DNA of 64,000 bases from Pseudalkalibacillus berkeleyi (GTDB lineage Bacteria; Bacillota; Bacilli; Bacillales; Fictibacillaceae). A program made the translations under genes and the position numbers. Positions within the stretch are counted from its first letter, which is position 1, and each line of letters opens with the position of its first letter. Shown here one piece after another: positions 1 to 8,600 of the stretch. The stretch is from positions 2,604,001-2,668,000 of the forward strand of contig NZ_JAKIJS010000001.1 in the NCBI RefSeq assembly GCF_021608225.1. Reading direction: 5' to 3'. The notes beneath the pieces are model-generated. The model saw only the letters and a program-made list of their open reading frames with translations, made no database searches and had not been told where the DNA came from.

Positions 1-129
1 GTTAATAACTTCCCAAAGCATCCCTAAATAATTATTGTTATTAGCTGCTTTCACTTCGTACAATGATAAGCGCCCAATTAAATAGATACTATTCCATTGT
101 TCCTTGATAATCGTAAAGACAGACTTCAT
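1..129 (-). CDS. tagG: TagG-like teichoic acid ABC transporter permease, N-terminal fragment (cut by window edge)
   Basis: An open frame starts at ATG 129 behind an AGAAAGGATA ribosome site and continues off the left edge. Its 43 visible codons begin MKSVFTIIKEQWNSIYLIGR and continue with a LSLYEVK...NNNYLGMLWEVIN stretch. That is how TagG/TarG permeases begin: a cytosolic amphipathic segment followed by the conserved NxYLGxLWExxNP motif. In that family TagG pairs with the ATPase TagH to move undecaprenyl-PP-linked wall teichoic acid outward. The gene lies 42 nt after a CDP-glycerol polymerase gene with no terminator between them, so it is probably in the tag operon. Identity rests on this short stretch and the context. 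Confidence 0.8.
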   Translation of the reverse strand, partial: MKSVFTIIKEQWNSIYLIGRLSLYEVKAANNNNYLGMLWEVIN

Positions 130-171
130 AGAATATCCTTTCTAAGCTACCGATTACGAGAGAAACCACAA

Positions 172-2265
172 CTAGCTGTCTTTCCCTAAAAAGACTCTGT
201 CAACTACTCTTTTAGCAGATTCACCAGACTCTAAATAGCAGAACTTCTCATGAAATTGTTTGAAACGTTTATCTTCAGCTATATTGATTTGTGAGTCTTC
301 GCGAATACGATCAATAACTTCATCTGTTGTTTTAACTAACGGACCTGGTGCTTCCTGTTCAAAATCGAAATAAAATCCACGTAACTTATCACGATAATTT
401 TCGATATCATACACATAAAAAATCATTGGACGTTTTAAATTCCCGAAATCGAAAAACACTGAAGAATAATCTGTAATCAATAGGTCTGAAATAAGATAGA
501 GTTCACTTATGTCTCCATGTAAAGAAAAGTCAAAAGCAAAACCTTCATATGGTGATAAATCGAAGTTTTCAGCGACTAGATAATGCATCCTTAAAATGAT
601 GACATACTCTTCTCCTAATTCATCCCTTAATTTGTTTAGATCTAACGCAAGATCGAATTTATATCGACCTTTTCCATAAAATTGATCGTCTCTCCAAGTA
701 GGTGCATACAAAATGACCTTCTTTTCTATAGGGATTCCCATCTTACTTTTTAACTTACGGATATTTTCTTCATTATCATGATTGTGTAGAATGTCGTTCC
801 GCGGGTAACCAGACTCAATCATTTCCTTTTCAAAGTTGAATGCTCTACGGAAAATTTCTGTAGAATATCCATTTGGGGAAATCAAGTAATCCCAATTTCG
901 TGATTCTTTATGAAAGTTTTTCTTATATTTTTGTGTGTTCGTTCCAGGCATATGCACTTCTTCCATGTCAGCAGCTAATCGTTTGAGAGGCGTACCATGC
1001 CAAGTTTGAAGATAAACTGTATTTTTCGGTTTTGGAATCCACAATGGCATCCTGCTGTTCGTTACCCAATATTTAGCTCTAGCTGTAGCAAAAAGCCATT
1101 TAAGTGAGAAACGATTAATATGAGGTATACCCTCTTTCCGGAAAGTTTCAGCATACCGCTTGTCTACACTCCAGAACATCTTGTAAGTAGGATGATTTTG
1201 TTCCAAATATTCATAAATAGCTCGAGGATTGCAGCTATATTGTTTACCAAGAAAACTTTCAAACATAATTAACTTTTGATCAGCAGGAAGTTTTCCAATC
1301 CACTTAAAAGCTAGTTTGTATAGCTCTTTCGTCTTCTGGTGACGCTTTATTTCAATTAACTTATTTTTTATTTTTGAAACGACTCGTTTTTTTAATGAGT
1401 GGGAAGAGATTTTTATTCTAAGATTTTTAGTTTTCTTGTTGGCATCCACTTTCACTCTTCTTTTTCCTGAGTTCGATTGAATGACTGCTTCTTTACTAGC
1501 GATATGAGAATACGGAAGAAGCTTTAATATTGTACTACCTGTAAAGTCCTCTTCATTCTCATCTGTTATCGTATAAGATAACTTCATTAAGGAGTTATGG
1601 GCTACATTAAATAAAGCACCATAGTCTCTTAATTCTATTTGTAAACTGAAACTCCTCACTTTGTACCCATTGGCAACAACTTGTTTTGTCAGTTCGTCTT
1701 TGTCACCATCTTGCATGTTAATTTTTATTTCACCATTTGGATGCTGTATACTCAGCCTCATATTCGTAATAGAAACATTCGCTTCTGGATACATCGCATA
1801 ACCGAAAATATCCAACTTACCATTACGAGTAACTTGAATCTCTTCTACTTTGCTGACAACACTCTTTTCTTGAATTTTCAGCGATAAATTACCTTTGTTT
1901 GTAGTGTAAGGGAGCATCATTTTATCTTGACCAATCGAAATGGCCTTCAATTCTAAATACTGATCAAATGACTTCAGTCTACTTTTCTTATTAGTGTTAT
2001 GGTTAAACACATAGAAATCCCAAACAGCCCCAATTGCTTTCAGGGAATTCTCTGTTGGGATCGTACGAAAATATATGCTCATTTCTTCATCTGAAGATTC
2101 ATTTAACTCAAACTCTCGTTCTTCTTCGCTAATCCGATCCACAAGTATCAAACTCAAATCATCTTGATGCTCATTATTAGGATGGTTAATTTCAATATTT
2201 ATGTGATCTACTTGAAGCTCCAATAATTTAACTGATGGCTCCATAGTTGTACTTATGTTACTCAA
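172..2265 (-). CDS. CDP-glycerol glycerophosphotransferase (TagF/TagB family) with N-terminal extension
   Basis: A 697-residue protein. The C-terminal half (about 320-690) is a glycerophosphotransferase domain: WHGTPLKRL near residue 420, YAPTWRDD near 520, and ITDYSSVFFDFG near 603. The His and the DYSS motif belong to the CDP-glycerol binding and catalytic core. Family members transfer glycerol-3-phosphate from CDP-glycerol to the growing teichoic acid at the inner membrane face. Residues 1-310 have no recognised motif but look beta-rich, with a basic linker. The start is TTG 2265, eight bases after GAGAGGAG. It follows another transferase by 40 nt and precedes tagG. Length and position before tagG suggest the polymerase (TagF role), but TagF-like proteins also decorate capsules. 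Confidence 0.85.
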   Translation of the reverse strand: MSNISTTMEPSVKLLELQVDHINIEINHPNNEHQDDLSLILVDRISEEEREFELNESSDEEMSIYFRTIPTENSLKAIGAVWDFYVFNHNTNKKSRLKSFDQYLELKAISIGQDKMMLPYTTNKGNLSLKIQEKSVVSKVEEIQVTRNGKLDIFGYAMYPEANVSITNMRLSIQHPNGEIKINMQDGDKDELTKQVVANGYKVRSFSLQIELRDYGALFNVAHNSLMKLSYTITDENEEDFTGSTILKLLPYSHIASKEAVIQSNSGKRRVKVDANKKTKNLRIKISSHSLKKRVVSKIKNKLIEIKRHQKTKELYKLAFKWIGKLPADQKLIMFESFLGKQYSCNPRAIYEYLEQNHPTYKMFWSVDKRYAETFRKEGIPHINRFSLKWLFATARAKYWVTNSRMPLWIPKPKNTVYLQTWHGTPLKRLAADMEEVHMPGTNTQKYKKNFHKESRNWDYLISPNGYSTEIFRRAFNFEKEMIESGYPRNDILHNHDNEENIRKLKSKMGIPIEKKVILYAPTWRDDQFYGKGRYKFDLALDLNKLRDELGEEYVIILRMHYLVAENFDLSPYEGFAFDFSLHGDISELYLISDLLITDYSSVFFDFGNLKRPMIFYVYDIENYRDKLRGFYFDFEQEAPGPLVKTTDEVIDRIREDSQINIAEDKRFKQFHEKFCYLESGESAKRVVDRVFLGKDS

Positions 2266-2305
2266 TGACTATACTCCTCTCACACAACTAACATCTAATA
2301 TATAT

Positions 2306-3472
2306 TTACGAAAAAATTTGATTAACGAACTTTTTACTTGATTCGCCTCTTGAATAGCTATTCCACTTTTCCGAAAATGCTCGAACGAGTTCAAGGTCAA
2401 ATTGTTCATCCTTTATCAAGGATATGATCTCATGAGTAGAAAATACGATGGGTCCAGGAACCATCTGACCGTACCCTGACCAAACACCCCTTTCACCCTC
2501 ATATTCTTTCAAGTCATAAGGGAAAAATATCATAGGCTTTTCTAACAAGCTAAATTCGAATGGAATTGAAGAATAATCTGTAATCAAAACATCTGTAATC
2601 AGTAGCAACTCATTTACATTTGGATGTGCTGAGTAATCATAGACGAAATCGGAAAACATATTCCCAAACTCTTCAACCTGGTTAACTGCTGGGTGGAGTC
2701 TCACAATTAATACGTATTCATCGCCTAACTCTTTTTGCATCCGTTTTATATCTAATTTAATGTGATAATCATCAAGGTGGTTATCTCTAAAGGTTGGTGC
2801 ATAGAGAATCACTTTTTTGTTTTTTAATTTAGGATTTTCAGCGTATATTTTTTGGACCATCCGATTTTTTTGATGAGTATCATAAAAAAAGTCAGTTCTA
2901 GGGATACCCGTTTTCAACACCTTATCATCCTTGAGGTTGAACGCCTCTTTATAGACTTCGGTAAGGGCATCAGAACCAACAACGACCTTGTCAAATTTCG
3001 AATAAACTTTTTCAAACCTTAATTTAGCATTTTTACTCCTGTGGGAAATCGTTCGATCTTGTAAGGCAAATTTCTTCAATGCTCCCGCAGCATGCCAAAG
3101 TTGTATACACTTAACACCTTGCTTAAATTCAGTGACCGATAAGAATCCATAATAATTATCAATAATAATAAATTTAGAAGTTGCTATATGATAAATCGAC
3201 TTAATTGCTTCTATGGGATTTGCAGATTCAAATTCATATAAATCTATTTCAGGATATCGTTTTTGGAAATAGGGAAAAGTTCTCTTTGTACAAATAAAGA
3301 CAGACTTGTACTGTATATGTTGTCGCTTCATTTCTTCGTATATATATTCCGGATTTTGACTGAATGAAACGACAAAGGTTACCTTATTTTCTTTAAGCGG
3401 AAATAGATTGCAAACCCGGAAAATGGCTTTAAAAAATTCTAAATAAAGCCAAATTGCGAACTCTCTAGCCAT
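2306..3472 (-). CDS. CDP-glycerol glycerophosphotransferase family protein (TagB-like)
   Basis: About 388 residues if translation starts at ATG 3472, which overlaps the end of tagD by 8 nt; the frame is open to 3544 but that extension lies inside tagD. It has a hydrophobic amphipathic N-terminus (FAIWLYLEFFKAIFRVCNLF), typical of monotopic TagB/TagF proteins, then QLWHAAGALKKFA near residue 124, YAPTFRDN, RLHP and ITDYSSIPFEFSLL near 300. It is the right size for a primase-type enzyme (TagB) that adds the first glycerol-phosphate, whereas its neighbour is longer. Coupling to tagD, which makes the CDP-glycerol donor, supports a teichoic acid role. Primase versus polymerase cannot be settled by eye. 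Confidence 0.82.
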   Translation of the reverse strand: MAREFAIWLYLEFFKAIFRVCNLFPLKENKVTFVVSFSQNPEYIYEEMKRQHIQYKSVFICTKRTFPYFQKRYPEIDLYEFESANPIEAIKSIYHIATSKFIIIDNYYGFLSVTEFKQGVKCIQLWHAAGALKKFALQDRTISHRSKNAKLRFEKVYSKFDKVVVGSDALTEVYKEAFNLKDDKVLKTGIPRTDFFYDTHQKNRMVQKIYAENPKLKNKKVILYAPTFRDNHLDDYHIKLDIKRMQKELGDEYVLIVRLHPAVNQVEEFGNMFSDFVYDYSAHPNVNELLLITDVLITDYSSIPFEFSLLEKPMIFFPYDLKEYEGERGVWSGYGQMVPGPIVFSTHEIISLIKDEQFDLELVRAFSEKWNSYSRGESSKKFVNQIFS

Positions 3473-3860
3473 TAATTTCAAAGAGATCCTGCTTAATTTG
3501 TGAGGTGGAAATCCCCTCTGTACGAGGTAAATACACGACTTCACATTGATCTTTCAAAAAGTCAAATTTCCCTTTCCAATCATCGCCCATAACGAATATA
3601 TCAATATTATGATCTTCAACATCTGTAAACTTTTGATTCCAATTATTTTCAGGAATGACTGCATCTACATAACGAATAGACTCCAAAATCAACTTGCGAT
3701 TTTCATAACTATGGTACGCCTTCTTGTTTTTCACAGCGTTAAACTCGTCCGATGAAAGACAAACCGTTAAATGATCACCTAGTAGTTTCGCTCTTCTCAA
3801 CAAATTAATATGGCCCCAATGCAACAAATCAAAAGTCCCGTAAGTAATTACCTTTTTCAC
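3465..3860 (-). CDS. tagD: Glycerol-3-phosphate cytidylyltransferase TagD
   Basis: 131 residues, the usual length for TagD. It makes CDP-glycerol from CTP and glycerol-3-phosphate. The nucleotidyltransferase signature GTFDLLHWGH (HxGH) is near residue 9, and the second family motif RTEGISTSQIK is near residue 113. The start is GTG 3860, preceded by AAGGAG at eight bases; MKKVITYGTFDLLHWGH at the N-terminus matches the family. It is the first gene of the tag operon, overlaps the next gene by 8 nt, and has a promoter with WalR/PhoP-type boxes. I see no missing catalytic residue. Confidence 0.95.
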   Translation of the reverse strand: MKKVITYGTFDLLHWGHINLLRRAKLLGDHLTVCLSSDEFNAVKNKKAYHSYENRKLILESIRYVDAVIPENNWNQKFTDVEDHNIDIFVMGDDWKGKFDFLKDQCEVVYLPRTEGISTSQIKQDLFEING

Positions 3861-3937
3861 TGTACCTACTCCTTTTCATAAAATCCCCTAAATGACTTTA
3901 CCACAATAGTAAACTATCTACATTCAAGATTGGTTAA

Positions 3938-3970
3938 ATAATATATTTTGTAAAGTTAATGTAAAGTTAA
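3938..3970 (-). promoter_or_regulatory. tagD promoter with tandem WalR/PhoP-type boxes
   Basis: On the plus strand, 3949-3970 is an exact tandem of an 11-mer: TGTAAA-GTTAA-TGTAAA-GTTAA. Read towards tagD this is TTTACA-N5-TTTACA. It fits the WalR consensus TGTWAH-N5-TGTWAH and also the PhoP spacing of 6+5. The upstream TTTACA (3965-3960) can act as a -35 with TATTAT (3943-3938) as -10, spacer 16. Boxes over a -35 would suit repression. In B. subtilis the tag divergon is linked to both regulators. Confidence 0.6.
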
Positions 3971-4228
3971 AATGAACATTGTTACAATATGCAATCTAAA
4001 AGGACTAAACAATTGGAAAACTATTACCTCTTCATCACCATATAATACCACATATTCACCATAGTTACACCTTAAATAGTCATTTTTTAGACCTCTGAAA
4101 ATAATAAGATCTTTGGAGAAAGACACCACCAGACATGATTTATCTGAACCTAGGAGTTAATTAAAAATATTTTCCTTATAAAATTTAACTTCATTTTGAA
4201 CATTTAAAAACTATTCGATGACAATAAA

Positions 4229-4260
4229 AAAAGGACGACCATGAAGGGTCATCCTTTTTA
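4229..4260 (-). terminator. Terminator after the acyltransferase gene
   Basis: AAGGACGACC and GGGTCATCCTT pair around a short loop, with A-runs on the plus strand left side, i.e. a U-run for minus-strand RNA. It lies directly after the stop at 4267. Confidence 0.75.
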
Positions 4261-4266
4261 TGCCAA

Positions 4267-5484
4267 TTAATAGTTAGTCGTATAGGAAGGACTAGGTTTT
4301 GAACTGTAATCTTCCTTTGTTCGATTTTGTTTTAATGAAGGCAACTTACCAAAAATCACCCAATAATTATTCTCAAAATACTTCTGCGTCAACCTTACAA
4401 TCAACCAACTACCTATCGAAATTGTAATAAAGGTGAAGATTTGCCAGCCGTTATAAACAAGTGGAGAACCACCTTGAACAACTTTTCTCATCACCATTAA
4501 TAGTAATGGATGAATTAGATAGATACCAAACGATGTCGCACCGATTTCCATAAAAATAGACTTAGTCTTTGGTGAGAACCTCTTATTTGCCCAATGAGCT
4601 AATAGGAATAGACTTAACCCTGCAAAGAGAGCGTGTGTTGCCCATGTGAATTCTCCAATATATTGATTAATTAGTTGGGGAAGGTGTTGTGACACATCTC
4701 TGTATACACCGATTCTAACCAAATACATATAACCTGTGTATAGAACGACCATTCCTCCATACACGAAAAATACACTTGAGAAAACTTTAAACCTAAACGA
4801 TGATTCATTCATTTTTTCACGCAAATCATTGTAATAAATTCCTAAGAATGCCCCCACAAAATAAAATGAAAAATATGAAAGGGAAATGGATCCTTTCAAC
4901 GTGATGTGAAAGTATTCTTTATTCAAGTATACCCAAAGCCACTGTATCAATATTCCGATCCAAATAGAGTGTTTCCTCAAAAACGAAAACTTTTTAAATA
5001 AAAGGATGAAAAACGGAAACAATAGATACAACTGTACGCTAATAAACACAAAGTACAAGTGTGGATGAGCCTTGCCTAATGCAAACAAATATAAAAACTT
5101 CTGAATTGCAAACCCAATACTCGGATAATCATAATAAAAGAACCATTTCAATATGAAGTAAACAGCTGAAAAGAATAAATACGGAATTAGTATATACTTC
5201 AGTCTTTTTACATAGAAATTTTTTATTAATGTAAAGTCTGTTTTTTTAGGAAAATAATTATAAAACAATATAAAACTACTCAGGAATATAAATGTCGGAG
5301 TCCCAAGTTTTCCAGCAATATTAAAAAAATTATAAATTGGAAACAGAAGTGAATCTGTTGAAATAGTTGTCACGCCTGATGATGAAGAATGAACAAGTAG
5401 TACAGCAATGATAGCAAATGCTCTAGCTAATTGAATTTCATCTAAACTAACTCTTTTCTGCATACTCTTGCTAGCCCCTTCCAT
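4267..5484 (-). CDS. Membrane acyltransferase family 3 (OafA/YrhL-like)
   Basis: About 405 residues, almost all in hydrophobic segments (roughly ten), an integral membrane acyltransferase-3 fold. The family begins with a DxxRxxA-like motif and a catalytic His; here the N-terminus reads LDEIQLARAFAIIAVLLVHSSSSG, giving RAFAIIAVLLVH with the expected His. The family moves acyl groups, often acetyl, onto exported glycans, teichoic acids or peptidoglycan. It stands alone between the tag operon and the surface-protein cluster, with its own promoter and terminator, so the acceptor is unknown. ATG 5484 has no clear ribosome site; ATG 5463 follows GGAAGGGG and may be the true start. Confidence 0.85.
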   Translation of the reverse strand: MEGASKSMQKRVSLDEIQLARAFAIIAVLLVHSSSSGVTTISTDSLLFPIYNFFNIAGKLGTPTFIFLSSFILFYNYFPKKTDFTLIKNFYVKRLKYILIPYLFFSAVYFILKWFFYYDYPSIGFAIQKFLYLFALGKAHPHLYFVFISVQLYLLFPFFILLFKKFSFLRKHSIWIGILIQWLWVYLNKEYFHITLKGSISLSYFSFYFVGAFLGIYYNDLREKMNESSFRFKVFSSVFFVYGGMVVLYTGYMYLVRIGVYRDVSQHLPQLINQYIGEFTWATHALFAGLSLFLLAHWANKRFSPKTKSIFMEIGATSFGIYLIHPLLLMVMRKVVQGGSPLVYNGWQIFTFITISIGSWLIVRLTQKYFENNYWVIFGKLPSLKQNRTKEDYSSKPSPSYTTNY

Positions 5485-5511
5485 TCAAGTTAGTTTGTTT
5501 TAAACTCCACT

Positions 5512-5540
5512 ATCATAATAAGGTCTTACTATTGAGTCAA
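5512..5540 (-). promoter_or_regulatory. Sigma-A-type promoter of the acyltransferase gene
   Basis: On the minus strand TTGACT (5540-5535), a 17-nt spacer and TATGAT (5517-5512) form a near-consensus vegetative promoter about 30 nt before the gene. Confidence 0.7.
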
Positions 5541-5619
5541 GGATTATCCCGAGATCTTCACGAAACTTTAACTTTGTTTCTATTCCGTTACCTTTATGTA
5601 ATAACTATAAAAAGAAAAG

Positions 5620-5645
5620 AAGGCGGTCCTCATGAGGACCGCCTT
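5620..5645. terminator. Terminator between S8 protease and acyltransferase genes
   Basis: A perfect 26-nt palindrome, each arm AAGGCGGTCCTCA or its complement, with an A-rich stretch on its left, i.e. a U-run for transcripts leaving the protease gene (stop at 5661). Confidence 0.85.
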
Positions 5646-5660
5646 CCCGCACACATGCTT

Positions 5661-8600
5661 TTACTTAAATCGGTCGTCCAATGCTCTTACAAGAAGTGTT
5701 GCAAATTCAGATCTTGTAATACCTTTGTTCGGTTTAAATGATCCGTCTGGATATCCAGCTACCATATCATTTGCAACAAGTGTGTTGATATAGTCTGCTG
5801 CCCAATGTCCGACAGGAACATCGTTGAATCGGTCCTTACTAGAACCTTCAAGGTCATAAGCGCCTACAATAATTTTCGCCATTTCTGCACGAGTTAATGT
5901 AGCTTTAGGGTTGAATTTACCATTGTACCCTGTCATGATACCAGCATTTGCAATGGCTGCAACCTCTTCGTAACCTTTACCTTTGTAATCTTCTTTCTTC
6001 ACATCGCTGAACTTTGGATCTGATAGATTATCAGTTTCCAAACCTAATGCACGTACAATCATTTGTGCAGCTTGTAATCTAGTAACTTCGTCATTTACTC
6101 CAAAATCACCATTAGTATAACCATTGATTACACCCATTACGTTTAGTGTTTGAATTGCATCCTTAGCCCAGAAATTACTCTTAATATCTTTAAAATCTTT
6201 CGCTTTTTTATCAGACTGAACAATTGTGATTTTCTTAACAGTTGTGTTTCCAGCCATATCTACAAGCTTCAATTCAAAATGATTCTTTCCTTCTTCTAAT
6301 GAAACTTTTTCTGACAATGATTTAGTGTGAGCTCTCATTTCATACGGCTCTTTAAATTCATTGTAGTAAACTTCGCTTCCATCAATATAAAATCTCATAT
6401 AATCGAAGTTGTCAGTCAACTTAAGGTCCAGTGTTGCTTCTGTCTTATCTGTATAGTATGGACCTTCAACTTCTACGATCGGCTTAGTCGAGTCGATAAT
6501 CACTGTACGAAGGAATGATAATTCATTTCCTTTCGCATCTTTACCCATAAATCGAATTTGTTTTACACCGTCTGACTTGAACTCAACAGTTGTCTTGAAT
6601 GTGTAACGTTTCTTCTCGTCATCCCAAGCCAACGCTGTTTTCTTACCATTGATGTAAAGTTCTTCAACAGCTGAATCGTCGTTGATATATCCATCAACAT
6701 CAATTTCTCTTTCATTAAAGACACCTAGTGCTTCAGGCGATTTCGCTGTGATGAATGGAACTGTGTTATCCTCACCAGTTGAATCCATTCCAACGTTACC
6801 TGCCCAGTCAGTAGCTACAACCTTTACAGATTTTACATCTTTCATATCTTTCAACGTGTATTCCGTTTGATCGCCAGCTAAAGGTGATTCAAGAACACTT
6901 TTACCGTTTACAAGTACGTCGATGTATGAAATGCCAACACCTTCATCAGTTGCAGCCCATGTAACTTTTCCAGTTTCTGTATCATACGTAGTTTCCACTA
7001 CCGGATCCTTTGTATCAATATAGAAAGGAATTTGTTTCATTTGCCAATCTGCATCCTTGTAATCTACTACTGTCTTGACTTCATAGTAGTACATACCATC
7101 TTCCATAACTTTACCTTTATACTTTCCATCCCAATCTGCCGCAGTATAGATCGTATATTGAGACGCAGCACCTCTGTCATAATAGTGCTTACGTAACTCA
7201 TTTTCCGTACGAAGTGTTAAAATTTCATCCTTATTCTCATCTAAAATTGAGAACTTCGCTTTCTTCGCGTTTCTAAGTAGAGACAATACTGGTAGGATTG
7301 TTTCGTTGACATTATCACCGTTTGGAGAGAATGCAACTTTGTCACCGTGTGCGTCTTCACTTACAGGGTTTGTACCAAGGTAAGAGTACTCATCTTTAGA
7401 TGGTGAAACAAGACCTGTCATTCCGTAGAATGAGTTTTCTTCATAGATCGTTTCATCTACGATTGGCGCTTGATCCCAGTCACCTTTAAATCCTACATAT
7501 GGAACATTCAATTCAGGATGCGTATCGTTAATATCCATGAATGAGATGAACCCTTCTACAAAGTAACCATTTTCAAATACATCGTCTAAAGCAGCACCAG
7601 ACCACCAATCGACGGTATCTTTCAAGTCAACTGTCACTTCCACTTCAACAGAATCGTTTGCAGGAACAAGAATTTGGTACTCATCATCAACATCTGCACC
7701 ATTCACAGAGCTTATCTCAAGTGGATACTCTCCTAAGTAAGGTGCTGTTTCTGCAGTAGTTCCTGCTTTAAAGATACCTTGTGTTTCAATTTGGTTCAGA
7801 CCACTAGCTATGAGATCAGTTTGTACAGTTCCCATTGCTTTATAAACTTCATTTTTATCACTATAGTTTGTTAACTTAAGTTTGAAAGTTGTTTTTTCAT
7901 CCATTTCTTTAAGAGCAACTTTACCAATTCCGGATTCTACTTCTGTTACTACAACAGGTGTACTCATTGCAGCATGTAGATCCATTAAACCAGCACCTTG
8001 TCTTCTTGGAGAATACAACAAATCTGTATCTAATGCTGGGTGATCATTATAAAATCCTTTATCTTCTTTTGGTTGAGAAGTGTTCATTAAAATATTCTTT
8101 GTCATTTCAACGCGTTCAGAACCTGAAAGATTAAATTCCTCATCAACACGTTGCATAACAAGAGCAGATCCACCAGCTACGTGAGGTGCAGCCATGGAAG
8201 TACCACTCATCAAACCGTACTTGTCATCATTTAAAGTAGATAAAATGTTTCCACCCGGAGCTGTGATTTCAGGTTTGAAATCAAGGTTCGGAGTTACGCC
8301 CCAAGATGTAAAGCTAGAAAGCTTGTTGTTGTCTGGGTTTAATGCTGTTACTTTCTCACCCTTGAATGCAAGCTCAACTTTTTTACCTTCTTCTAAAGCA
8401 GCGTGTAATACATCGCCATCTTCTTTAAGGATGAAAAGTTGCGGGATTTCAATTGTGCTATCAGATGCCATGCTCACATATCCAGAAGAATGATTGAAGA
8501 TGATGACCCCAATTGCACCTTCTTCTTGAGCGTTTAAAGTCTTATCTACAAACGCCGCTTCTCCTCTTTTAATAAGAGCAATCTTTCCTTCTACATCTAC

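Noticed and set aside
5532-5741. Plus-strand ORF across the S8 protease terminator
   Set aside because: Translates promoter and terminator DNA and runs antisense to SLH codons.
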